Shown here in pieces: positions 54,271 to 64,000 of a stretch of 64,000 bases of DNA. Within the stretch, counting starts at the first letter, position 1. Each line of letters starts with the position of its first letter. Source of the DNA: Hemicordylus capensis (lineage: Eukaryota > Chordata > Lepidosauria > Squamata > Cordylidae); contig NC_069658.1 of the NCBI RefSeq assembly GCF_027244095.1, positions 415,364,687 through 415,428,686 on the forward strand, given 5' to 3'. Both the position numbers and the translations under genes were made by a program. Below the pieces are notes generated by a model that was not told where the DNA came from, did not search any database, and saw only the letters and a list, made by a program, of their open reading frames with translations.

Positions 54271-54690
54271 TTCATTCATTCATTCATTCATTCATTCATA
54301 TACCACCCTTCCAAAAATGGCTCAGGGCGGTTTACATCAAAATAAAAACAAATCTATTAAAATCAAAACTGAAGCAATTAAACAATTAAAATCATTAACA
54401 TTAAAACCATTTAGAACCAACATTAAAAATTTAAAACCATAAATCTAATTAAAAGCTTAGGTGAATAAATGTGCCTTTTAAAAAGTTGCCAGAGATGGGG
54501 AGGCTCTTATTTCAACAGGGAGTGCATTCCAAAAGCCAGGAGCAGCAATGGAAAAGGCCCGTTCTGGAGTAGCCACCAGATGAGTTGGCGGCAACTACAG
54601 ATGGCTCTCTCCAGATGATCTTAACAGGTGGTGGGGCTCATCGTGAAGAAGATGTTCTCTTAAATGCCCCGTAACATCACATGACCTCAT
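54271..54690 (-). mobile_element. LINE-type 3' end with CATT tail array
   Basis: A CATT array (54271-54299) adjoins CATATACCACCCTTCCAAAA and GGCTCAGGGCGGTTTACATC, then A-rich sequence and a CAGGGAGTGCATTCCAAAAG block. The orientation is inferred from the tail. Confidence 0.6.
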
Positions 54691-55139
54691 TAGACATGGC
54701 CCTTGAGGTGAGGTAAGAGGCGATGACATTTTCCTGGATATAAATTGGGTGTGAATGGAACAGGATTAGGGTACACCCTCCAGAGAAAGACAGTAGGTTG
54801 GAAGTTCAGGTGAATGCTCCCAGGAGTTTCACATTAAAGACTCCGAGGATTTTTGCCAGCAAGAAGCAAATATTTTATCCCAAGGTTTCAGGATCTTCAC
54901 AAGAGTGGCTTTTCACTCATCCAGCTTTCTAGAGAGCGTACCAAGTAAGGGCTGTAAAACATTTTAGTTTTTTAAAAAAATTCCACAGAAAGACAAACAA
55001 AAAAACTTACCTGAACTTGCATCAGACTCCCTAGGGAATCAGGATAACAAGCAGAGGTACAACTTCAAAGATCTCAGCTGTTCACATGGAGGAGTAACCA
55101 GGGTTATTAGAACACAGAGCCATCCAACCACACTGATTG

Positions 55140-55250
55140 GCAGAAGACAATCAAGACAGATATTTATGGAATTTGCTGCCACAAGGTGTGGTGGCGGCCA
55201 CTAGCTTAAGAGTGATTAGCCAGATTCTTGAGTCTGATCCAAAAGAGCTC
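55140..55250 (+). mobile_element. CR1-like LINE C-terminal fragment
   Basis: YLWNLLPQGVVAATSLRVIS is the family's LWN.LP..VV.ATSL motif on the plus strand. No further extension is seen. Confidence 0.5.
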
Positions 55251-55554
55251 CCCTCTTGGGCATGCACTCTGCAGATTTGTGGGATGGCCATGCAAGTGTG
55301 GTATCTTCACATACTTTGCATATAGTTCCTTTTGTGGTTAACAAGAAGTTTCTGGCTCTCAGTGCTGCAGATGCTCGGGAGCATGCAGGCAGTCAAGGCT
55401 TGTGGCAACAAAGTAAGCAGAGGAGAGTTTTCAGAGGCCACGAAGCAGGGCCTCAGTGTCTTGCATCAGTCTCCGTTCTCTCTCCTTGGCTATTCGTGCT
55501 TGTTTCCCCGACCAGGGGGCCTAGCAGGTACTGGGCCCAATTCAAAGTGCTGGT

Positions 55555-55860
55555 GCTGACCTTCATTTACTTTGCACATTTATATACTGCCAGTAACTAG
55601 GTCTCATGGTGGTTTACGATTGAATAAAATATCTATAAATATTAAAACAGTTTAAATGAATTAAGATCAGGATTTTTAAAAAGCAACTAACAGCCTGACT
55701 GAACAGGCGTGTCTTCAGTGCCCTAACTTTGACAGGGCTTGAGTCCCTCAGCCTGGGGGGCAACTACAGAAAAGGCTCGCCACTGAACACCCCCCCCCCC
55801 GATGAGTCAACGGAATGCAAGTGCCCTGTAAGCAGCATTTAAAGCCCTGCTCTAGCTTCC
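55555..55860 (-). mobile_element. LINE-type 3' end
   Basis: CACATTTATATACTGCCAGT, TCTCATGGTGGTTTACGATT and CTGAACAGGCGTGTCTTCAG match the order seen at 29980-30300. Confidence 0.6.
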
Positions 55861-56021
55861 TCTGTCACCTGAAGTACAATGGGGAGTGTCTGTGCACGGA
55901 CGCCACACGGGGGAAATGACTGGAAATTTTTCTTTCCACACTGGTGCCAAAGCTCTAGAATTTCCTCCTGGGCAGAAATTAGTTTTGCAGTTTTACCGTT
56001 GTGCCAGGTAAAGGTTGTATT

Positions 56022-56188
56022 CAGGGGCGTAACAAGGCTGGAGTGGGCCCAGAGACAAAATTTAAACATGGGCCCCTCACTGATACACACACACTCACTT
56101 CATATGTGACTTGCCTCTGGGGGGCCTCTCAAGGCGTGGGGTCCCCCAGGCAGCCGCCTCCCCTTGCCTAATGGTAGTTACGCCCCTG
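56022..56188. mobile_element. hAT-like MITE, CAGGGGCGTAAC family (167 bp)
   Basis: Perfect 8-bp duplications GTTGTATT lie at 56014-56021 and 56189-56196. The inverted ends are CAGGGGCGTAAC and GTTACGCCCCTG. This family is related at its very tip to the CAGAGGCGTATC family but differs inside. Confidence 0.9.
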
Positions 56189-56274
56189 GTTGTATTGTTT
56201 TGGCAGGCATCAACCCCTGAATGTGGAAGGAATTCTCTCCTTTTGCTGCTGGGTTGAGTCCTGCTGGGTTGACC

Positions 56275-56515
56275 CCTGCTAAATGAGCAAAGAGACACCT
56301 TTTAAAGTGGCGATTCTCTTATATTTAGCAGCGGGGGTGGGGGAGCAACTGTCCCTATCCAACCCCAGCACAGCATCCCTTGCTGGTATCTGCCTTTATA
56401 TTTCTTTTTAGATTGTGAGCCCTTTGGGGACAGGGGACCATCTAATTTATGTGTTTTCCTATGTAAGCCGCTCTGAGAACTTTGGTTGAAGAGCGGTATA
56501 TAAATATCTGCAGCA
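56275..56515 (+). mobile_element. L2/CR1-like 3' end with CAG tail
   Basis: CTAAATGAGCAAAGAGACAC, TTTTTAGATTGTGAGCCCTT and GAGCGGTATATAAATATCTG are followed by a CAG array (56510-56528). Confidence 0.7.
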
Positions 56516-56528
56516 GCAGCAGCAGCAG
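56510..56528. repeat. CAG trinucleotide repeat at a LINE tail
   Basis: Six CAG units directly after the GGTATATAAATATCTG tail of the copy at 56275-56515. Confidence 0.9.
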
Positions 56529-56574
56529 CTTCTCCTCTCTGTGCCGATTTAAGCTTTGCTACAAGGAAGATGAG

Positions 56575-56637
56575 CACAGGGCTCTGTGGTAGCCAGGAGT
56601 CGACACCAACTTGACGGCACACTTTACCTTTACTAGA
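56575..56637 (+). mobile_element. SINE/LINE 3' tail fragment
   Basis: GGGCTCTGTGGTAGCCAGGA, GTCGACACCAACTTGACGGC and the ACACTTTACCTTTACTA end match the 3' end of a widespread squamate tRNA-derived SINE. Confidence 0.55.
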
Positions 56638-57144
56638 TCATTTAAAGTTTGCTGTTTGTAGTTCTATTTCATTTTAATAATGGCTAGCTACCATTTGGTG
56701 CAGAGAGGAGATTTAACTATTTTAATGTGTTCCACCAGCCCCCGCCCGAGTGGTGCTTCCAAAAGAAAAAGGAAACGGAAGTTCCAAACAATCACACTAG
56801 CAAACTGACATCCTGTGCATTGAAGGTTGGGCTTTCCTGCCAGGGAGGTGGCGTGGCAGAGAGCTATGCAGCAGGGCCGGTTGGGGTGGCTTGATTCAGC
56901 ATCTTCTCAGGGATGCCTTGAAGTCAGTGCCGTATTTTGAACTAGAAAGAATGAGGACTTGGCTTTCATTGAACCAAGGGGTCTAGGCAGTCCTTTAGCT
57001 GAGTTCCTCAGCAGCAAATCAGGGGCAAGACCAGGTTTAATCAATAGTCCCCTTGGCAAGACAAGAATATAGAGCAGAAGCTAACACATCCATGGATGCC
57101 AAACCTCAGCTAGCAAAAGATACAGAATGGGTAATTGCAAAACA

Positions 57145-57235
57145 AGAGCCAGCATGTTGTGTGGAGTACTAGTCTTGATCACCCAGAAGTCTAGGTTCAA
57201 GTCCTAAACCCACCCTTCTATCTGCATCCTTAAGA
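57145..57235 (+). mobile_element. Decayed tRNA-derived SINE head
   Basis: GAGCCAGCATGTTGTGTGGA and TCTAGGTTCAAGTCCT retain spaced A- and B-box remnants of a Sauria-type SINE. The body is not recognisable. Confidence 0.4.
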
Positions 57236-57239
57236 AGCA

Positions 57240-58140
57240 GAATAGCACCTCATAAGGATATAAACAAATCAGTACTTAAAGATGCTTATACACTGATCAT
57301 GGCATACATATATCAAGTTCAGCATCCCAAGAATTTTAGCTTTCAGTCAAGCAGAGCAGGGTTCTAGCCCTTATAGCTATAGATGGGTTTTTGTTTGGTT
57401 TTTTTAAGTGGACAATGCCTGAAGAAGTCTTAAGAGCTGGCAGCATGGGGCTGAGCAAGATTTATAGCTCACCCTCCCCCAAGATTAGCAGGGGCAAATG
57501 AAATGGCAAAAATAAGAAATCACATACAAGTTAATTGAGTCTGCATAGTGTTTCCGTCCTAAGAAACTTGAAACTCACCTCCCGCCGGCCACACACCAAG
57601 GGCCACACGCCACAACTCTGTCCTATTTGGCTTCTCCTGGTACAGCTTTGGATTAAACAAAGAGGGCTATTTGCTTCGAAGCCACAGCCCTAGATATTCA
57701 GCTCACTCTCTTACGGATATCTAGGACTGTTTGTGTCCAGGAACAGGGGAGCGCGGCGGGGGGCGGGGGACAGGTGGGCTTCAAGTCACGGGATAAAAAG
57801 ACAAAGGGGCAAAACCTGAGGTGGCAAGAAGAGGAGGAGAAGTGAGCACACTTCCGCTCCTCAAGGCAGCTGCATTTGTTCCCCTTCCCCACACTTGCGG
57901 ATTTCATGTTGGGGCAAAGCAAAAACTGAGCGGCCCAAGCCAGGACTCAACCTAGGCACTAAAAAGGCAAAAACCGACAAAGCCACACAAGAACTCTGTC
58001 AGCACGCCCTGCTTGGCTGCTTAATCCCTTCATCCCAAGCCAGGTCAAGAATTGTACCGAGTTTCATCTGAAAGGAGAGAGACATTTTTCAGGAGTGTTG
58101 CAACACCGCTTCCCAAATGCTGCATACAATATTCGAGCTC
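57240..58140. other. LMBR1L intron 1, nothing recognised
   Basis: No exon or named repeat. A short GC-rich patch (57740-57775) is not CpG-island-like in extent. Confidence 0.4.
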
Positions 58141-58142
58141 AG

Positions 58143-58577
58143 GGGTTGTCAGACTTGGGCCCCCAGGTGTTGTGAGACGATGAGGCTTTTCTCATGATCA
58201 GCCTAACCCTGCTTGGGGCAGCCCTCAGGTGCCACCTGTTGCATTGAGGGATGCCTGGAGGCCGGAACAAGTACTCCCAGCCCCAGATCCCTCCGCCCGG
58301 CTCTGTGCCTCACGGAGCTGCATGGAGCAGGGCTGTCCATGTGGGCACGCAGGAGACAAGCTGAAGCCGACCTACCGGGTCAGCTGCAGGGGTGGGGGAG
58401 GTAAGTGGAAAGCACCCTTCCCTGCGCCCTCCTCGCCTCCCCAGGACGATCATGAGAATCGCCCCTACATCTCCCATCATCCTACATGTTGTTCCATGTA
58501 TACCAGAAAGGCCATTGTGGCTGGAGAGGAGAGGATTTCTAGTCCAACAACATCCGAGGACCCAAGTCTGACAACCT
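58143..58577. mobile_element. hAT MITE split by another inverted-repeat insertion
   Basis: The ends CAGGGGTTGTCAGACTTGGG and CCCAAGTCTGACAACC belong to one palindromic MITE. Between them, about 58180-58465 is foreign GC-rich sequence whose own ends GGCTTTTCTCATGATC and GATCATGAGAATCGCC are inverted repeats. The inner target duplication is not clear. Confidence 0.65.
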
Positions 58578-58578
58578 T

Positions 58579-58854
58579 ATGAACATAGGAAGCTGCCTTC
58601 TACCCTTGGTCCATCTAGCTCAGTATTGCCTACACAGTCTGGCAGGAGTCCAAGGTGGCAGGCAGGAGTCTCTCTCAGCCCTATCTTGGAGATGCCAGGG
58701 AAGGAACTTGGAACCTTCTGCATGCAAGCATGCAAGTGCTCTTTCCCAGAGTGGCCCCATTCCTGAAGGGGAATATCTTATAGTGCTCACACATGTAGTC
58801 TCCTGCTTAGCAAAGCAGACAATTCATGCTTGCCACCACAAGACCAGCTCTCCA
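58579..58854 (-). mobile_element. 5S rRNA-derived SINE, internally deleted
   Basis: The tail GAACATAGGAAGCTGCCTTC and the head end AGACCAGCTCTCC are present. The GCATATGAATGGGAGAC box region is shortened. Confidence 0.75.
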
Positions 58855-59156
58855 ATCCTTGTCCTCACTGAGAGCTACTTAGGTGTTAAGGCTCCGTTAA
58901 CGACTTCTCTGTTAGGGGGACAGGTTACATGTAAGATACAGACCGGTCTGGAGAACCGGGGCCCCAGGAAAGACAAAAGCTGGCTTTGTATCCCTACTTA
59001 GCCCGTATAATCAATTCAGCTTCTGGATCTTTAAAGGCAACTGAGAAGCACAGAGCACGGGAAGACCAGGAAGTCTGAGACTTGATAGGGCAGCCAAGTA
59101 GACCAGCACTGCATGCCTCTTCTCAGTCTTGGCCTGTCAGGATCCTGCAACAATAA

Positions 59157-59385
59157 GAGAGCCAGCGTGGTGTAGTGGTTAGAGTGCTGGACTAGGACCG
59201 GGGAGACCCGAGTTCAAATCCCCATTCAGCCATGAGACTTGCTGGGTGACTCTGGGCCAGTCACTTCTCTCTCAGCCTAACCTACTTCACAGGGTTGTTG
59301 TGAGGAGAAACTCAAGTATGTAGCACACCGCTCTGGGCTCCTTGGAGGAAGAGTGGGATATAAATGTAAAAATTAATAAAACAGG
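59157..59385 (+). mobile_element. Sauria-type SINE, full length
   Basis: The tRNA-like head GAGCCAGCGTGGTGTAGTGG, box B, body and TATAAATGTAAAAATT tail are all present. Confidence 0.85.
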
Positions 59386-61245
59386 ACACCTCAAACAAGC
59401 CTGCACATTCCTATTGCTGTTGACCTTTGCCACGAGATTCCTTGCCTCCTCCTTTTGGAACCTCGGGCATGACAAGAATGGCAGGCACACACTTTTATTG
59501 CTCTGCGTTCCAGGCAATGAAAAGAGCCTTAAAGCAGGAGTAAGTCGAAAGTTCAGGTCTGGAGCTCCACGCTGTCTGTGCTGCTGGAGCAGGTCACACA
59601 GTCTGACCGGAGCGGGGAAGCCTGGCGCCAGCAACCCAGTGCCTCAACTGCCTCCTCAAGAGAGCCTCAGTCTTTGGGATCTCACTGAAGTGGAGCCTAG
59701 GGTCTCGAACGAGACTCACAGAAGGGAAGTATTTCTTCTACCAAGAGTATAGGCTTGAGGGAAAATGTAAAGGTTTTCCTTAAGCTTCCAGGCATTAGAT
59801 ATACTTGAGAAATGCCATGACAGGCTATCATCTACATGGATTAATTCAGGGAACAGAAACATCACATACTGTTCACATACCTGCCGTAAAAAAAATCTTT
59901 GTGTATGATCCATTTGGATGTGACTTCTTTGAGACATACATCTCTGCAAGTTACACACCAAAAAGGGACCCAAATTCTGCGTCTCACATATATTCTGCAA
60001 CTTAAGTACATCTGATCACCCAGCCGCACTATACCATACAGGGCTAACATCTCATCTGGATAATCCAGGCCACTGCACTCTCAGGGAATCGAACACTGTG
60101 ATGCGTTGTGTGTGAGGCTGCCTTTAAAAAAGATGCTCAAGAGCTTCAGAGGGGTGCAACTTCTCTCTAGACCAGGGAGGCAAGGTGTAAGCTTGCTCAG
60201 CCAGTTACAAGTACAATGATTGCCTGTTAGTGCTTTCCATGCCCAATTCAAGGTGCTGGTTCCAGAAGGTAAATTTTGCAATCGGTAGAGAAGGTCTATA
60301 CTGTACTAACATGGTATCACAAGAACCAAGTAACAGACTCAGGCCAAGAAAGCAGCAAGGTAACTAAGCTTCTCTCACCAGTGGAGCAAAACACAGCTGA
60401 CTGATTGAAACAGGCTGGTTTGCGGGGGTAGGGTGGAGACGGGAGACACATAAGAAGGTTAAGCAGACTTCATTCCAAGGATCCTGGCTTAGACCGATGC
60501 AGTAGTCCAAACCCAGGGGGAACAGCTCTGGTAAGGCCAGCTTCCGAGGAACTGGGTTGATATTACATTTAACTGGAAATGGGCTTCCCCCTCTCTCTTC
60601 TGCTTTCCCCAGAGAAATAGCCAGGACTCGTGCATAACACAGCCCCCCTCCCCTGCTTCAGTTGACTGCTGTCTCCAGCTCTGTTCTGGCAGGAGAACTC
60701 CATGCCCAGCGTGCACCCTGCAACAGAGGCGGCCAGAGCATTTGCGGCTTCAGCATTTCCCAGAGCCAAGACCTGCCTGCCTATACCGTAAGGGCCCACC
60801 CTATGCTGTAAAACGGAGTGTGCTGGGATCCCAGCTGCAAAGCCTCAGATCCTTGCAGTCATGTCAAGTCGGCAGCACAGATGGGACCAGAGACTAGTTG
60901 AATAATATTGATAAACCACTAGGGTTCCCAATCCAGAACCTCTAAGCATGGCGATCGCTGCAAATGCAAAACTTTGTGCCATGCAAGCTCAGAAAGGAAG
61001 GTTAACCTCTGAGCACGGCCAAGAGAAAGGTCAAAGGGCAGCCATAATCAGTTCCAGACGGCAACAAGCAAAACTTCCTCTTTTTGTTGAGATCACATGG
61101 GTGCTATATAATTATAGCAGTGTCCCAATAGCCTTCTAGCATTTGTGGTTGCAGGCTACTAATATTAATGAAAACAGACTATAGACACATAGCCCACATG
61201 ATGTACAATTTTACAGCAGCCAATAAGCTGTTGTAAAATTTAGAC
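59386..61245. other. LMBR1L intron 1, nothing recognised
   Basis: No coding similarity, RNA gene or named repeat was found on either strand. Confidence 0.4.
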
Positions 61246-61379
61246 CAGAGATTCCCAACCTTGGATCCCCAGGTGTTATTGGACTACAACTCCCATCAAC
61301 TCCAGCCACAATGGCCAAAACCTCCATGATGGGAGTTGTAGTTTAACAACACCTGGGGACTCAAGGTTGGGAATCCCTG
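61246..61379. mobile_element. Palindromic hAT MITE
   Basis: The inverted ends CAGAGATTCCCAACCTTGG and CAAGGTTGGGAATCCCTG are flanked by ATTTAGAC and ATCCAGAC (6 of 8). Confidence 0.8.
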
Positions 61380-61929
61380 ATCCAGACCAAACAATGGGTT
61401 CAAAACCCCACACAGCAGACCAATATGGGTCCAAAATTCTTAACAGCGTTGCTTAAATTTTAACTTCCACTAATCTGGATCCCAACAGCCTCCTTATAGC
61501 TACTTGCACTCCTCTGTCCGACTCTAGAACTCCATTCTGAGGGGAAAAAAGATGTTTCCATTGGGAGACGAAATTGTCCAGACAGCATTCAACTATTATC
61601 CTGTTAATTGCAAAACACACACAAAAGTACAAACCTACTGTGCCCAACTACCACTGAGAACCCCCTTCAGCTCAAAGGCTATTGTAGCTGGAAGGAGCAG
61701 AACCAACAGACAGATGCCCATATATCTTCCCTGGGCCTGACTCCACCTATTCTGGATACAGCCATGCAGTTGAAGCATGATGGAGGCAAAACAGCCAAAC
61801 TCCTTCAGCTAGAAATCAAGCAAACTGGTATATCTAGAAATGCCCTGAAGAAGCCCAACACAGATGCTTGTTGGACTCTGAAGACAGTCTGGAAGTGGGG
61901 ATGGGATGGACCCAATTGGTTAAGTGAAG

Positions 61930-62432
61930 CAGAGGCGTATCTAGGGAAAATAGTGCCTAGGGCAAACACTGAAATTGCGCCCCCGTCCAAGCATCTGACA
62001 CCCACCTTTCAGATAACTTTATTATAATATCAGTCTTATATTAGATTTTTATTATTATTATTTTTACCCATAGCCCCTTTGGGGGGCTTCCTGAAGGCTG
62101 GGGTTTTTTTTTGCAAAGATTCCCCCTCACCCCACTGGCCTCTAGGGCTTCGCAGGGACCATTTGAGCATGTGCAGTGGCCATTTTTAAAAATAATCTTT
62201 TTTTTTTTTTAAAGGCCACTGAAAACAAAATGGCCACCGCACATGCTCAAATGGCCTCTGCAAAGCCTGGCATGACCTAGAGCCTCACAGAGGCCATTTG
62301 AGCATGCACGGTGGCCATTTTGTTTCTGGCAGCCATTTTTTTAAAAAAAATTAATTTTACAAAATGGCACCCCCCCTTCAAGTAGCACCCGGGGCATGTG
62401 CCCTGCCTGCCCTAACCCTAGATACGCCCCTG
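61930..62432 (+). mobile_element. hAT-like element, CAGAGGCGTATCTAGGG family, copy 3 (503 bp)
   Basis: Perfect duplications AAGTGAAG flank the element (61922-61929, 62433-62440). The ends and the CATCTGACACCCACCTTTCA block match copies 1 and 2. It is an internal-deletion derivative without coding sequence. Confidence 0.9.
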
Positions 62433-62903
62433 AAGTGAAGGCAAAAAGGCAAGTATTAATCAGAGCAGAGTCCTTGCAGTTAAAGGCTTGGTCATTTAAG
62501 TAGAAGGGAGGATAATGTATTGTAAATGCATTTCATTGGTAAAAATAATGGCTTAATGGAGGGTGTGGGCTTGGCAGAAAGTCGTATCACAATATTGGAA
62601 AGTGCTCAAGCCACCATAAGAGGCTCTGATTCAAATATTTATATCAAAATACAGGACATTTCCCCCTCAATATTCTCAGAACTGAGCATACTTGAAAGTA
62701 ATATTATAGTCACTGTTCATGAATGATACCCAGAACATGAGCTGGCAGGAATGCAGTGTTCTGAACACGGAGTCTCTTGAAAAATCCACACTATGGAACA
62801 CTCTATGTGCCTCTACTGAAATAATTTCTGAAATCACTCTTGATGAAGTCAACATAACACAGCAATTGACCCTATGTCAGCTCTCAGTTATCACTACCTA
62901 GAT

Positions 62904-63041
62904 CAGGGATTCTCCCAGCATAGGCTCACCAGATACTGTTGGGCTACAACTCTCATCATCCCCAGTCATTTGTCCACTGTAGCTGGGGATGATGGGAGTT
63001 GTAGCCCAAAACATCTGGGGACCCAAGGATGGTGACCCCTG
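62904..63041. mobile_element. Palindromic hAT MITE
   Basis: The element runs from CAGGGATTCTCCCAGCATAG to GGATGGTGACCCCTG and is flanked by ACCTAGAT and ATCCAGAT (6 of 8). Both arms carry the TGGGCTACAACTC-type core. Confidence 0.75.
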
Positions 63042-63429
63042 ATCCAGATCATGATAATAGCTTCATTCATGCCTAAGTGCTTGAATGGCTACCTCTGTGC
63101 ACTGCTATGAGAAATCAGGCAGAGGAAGTAGCACTTCATATGGGCAGAAGCATTAAAAAAATCCAGCACAGCCAGCCTTAAGATTTTTCCTCCGTTTAGC
63201 CCATGATCTACTCCATTTCTTTCAAGCACTCCAGCTAATGCTTTTCTTCCTCTCCAGCTGTTTAATCCTGAGCAGCACATGTATTGTGTCTGGACAGAGC
63301 AACTGAAAAGTTGAATGAGTTCTTTGCATTGGTCCACTGCAGAAAATGCTGACTCGATACTCACTTTTTAGCTACTTTTTCCAAGGAAGGCATCCAAAGA
63401 AAAGTAAAACAGAGGTGATATACGACAGG

Positions 63430-64000
63430 ATGTCCTCGGGCTAATTAAAAGCGGATAAGTCACGAGATCTGGATGGCACACACCAGACAGTTCTTAAAGA
63501 GAACTTGTATGTGCAGTTGTTGATATTGTTGACATTTTTAACAATATGCAACATCACTTTAAAAATTGTCTTATTACTAGGGGATTAGCAAGAAACCAAC
63601 CTAACACCCATTTCTAAAAAGGAATCCAGGAGATAGCCAGGAAGTTATAGACCACTGAGTTTAATATCTGTTCCAGATAAATGGGTGGAAAGCATGATTA
63701 AAGATGGATTATTAAGCATACAGAAGAAAAGTCTTGCTGAGGAGGAAGCAGTATCGCTCCTGCAAAGTTAAGTCCTGCCTCACCAATCTTTTGGAGTTAT
63801 TTGATAGTACCAACACACATGGTGATTGGGATGATCTAGCACTTAGGATATACTTAGACTTCCAAAAAGCTAGCTTTTGATGAATTCCATCACCAAGGCT
63901 CCTGAGGAAAATTAGCAGCCATGGAACTAAGAAGACAGGTCCTCTTATAGCTCAGTTAAACAGGAAACGAGTAGGAATAAATGAGCAGTTCTCACAATGG
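63430..64000 (+). mobile_element. CR1-like LINE reverse-transcriptase fragment, cut by the window edge
   Basis: Frame-shifting translation gives RDLDGTHQTVLKE, SYRPLSLISVPDKWVESMIK, KSCLTNLLELFDS and IYLDFQKAS, the order of CR1-type reverse transcriptase. Many stops and frameshifts show an old copy. Confidence 0.65.

Noticed and set aside
54995-55035. Mini-exon candidate on the minus strand (TTCCCTAG, 20 bases, GTAAGT) as an LMBR1L 5' exon
   Set aside because: The splice-site-like motifs are good but the 20-base segment has no coding match to the expected first exon.
63430-64000. Host gene exon at the right edge
   Set aside because: The readable motifs (YRPLSL, SCLTNLLE, YLDFQKA) are those of a decayed CR1-type reverse transcriptase.
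1-64000. LTR or retroviral copies
   Set aside because: No paired long terminal repeats, primer-binding site or capsid- or envelope-like frames were seen; all reverse-transcriptase traces fit LINEs.

Overview
This window is vertebrate nuclear DNA, most probably from a squamate reptile. The support is two intron-rich genes with canonical GT/AG sites, tRNA-derived repeats of the Sauria SINE type, 5S rRNA-derived SINEs, several hAT-type miniature elements with 8-bp target duplications, and a fish-like Tc1 transposon. No retroviral or LTR element was recognised.

Two protein-coding genes lie head to tail on the minus strand. The first exon of Desert hedgehog (DHH) is at 9044-9361 in a CpG-rich island (about 8985-10330). 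No other hedgehog exon is visible, so positions 1-9043 are taken as intron 1, with exons 2 and 3 beyond the left edge. LMBR1L, the LMBR1-like (lipocalin-interacting) membrane receptor, covers 50098 down to about 21570. Sixteen coding exons (2-17 by comparison with the human gene) splice in frame to 464 codons plus stop. The roughly 24-codon first exon was not found and probably lies beyond 64000. The same neighbour pair in the same orientation occurs in human (LMBR1L-DHH), so the linkage is conserved.

The 11-12 kb between the genes (about 10.3-21.5 kb) holds a full-length but divergent U2 snRNA copy (12495-12682, minus) with a 3'-box-like sequence. It also has a short unexplained ORF beside it, GC-rich unique sequence at 13.1-14.8 kb, a LINE reverse-transcriptase relic (18.0-19.54 kb) and a stack of nested transposons (17.25-18.0 kb).

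The rest is introns full of interspersed repeats. The most notable are a nearly intact Tc1 element with about 205-bp inverted repeats in LMBR1L intron 11; an 821-bp GC-rich foldback hAT element in LMBR1L intron 1; a 2149-bp palindromic hAT derivative in DHH intron 1; three copies of a second hAT-like family with perfect 8-bp duplications; and many approximately 135-bp palindromic hAT MITEs, two of them inside the LMBR1L 3'UTR. All six Sauria-type SINEs point along the plus strand, antisense to both genes. No CRISPR, operon or prokaryotic feature is present.
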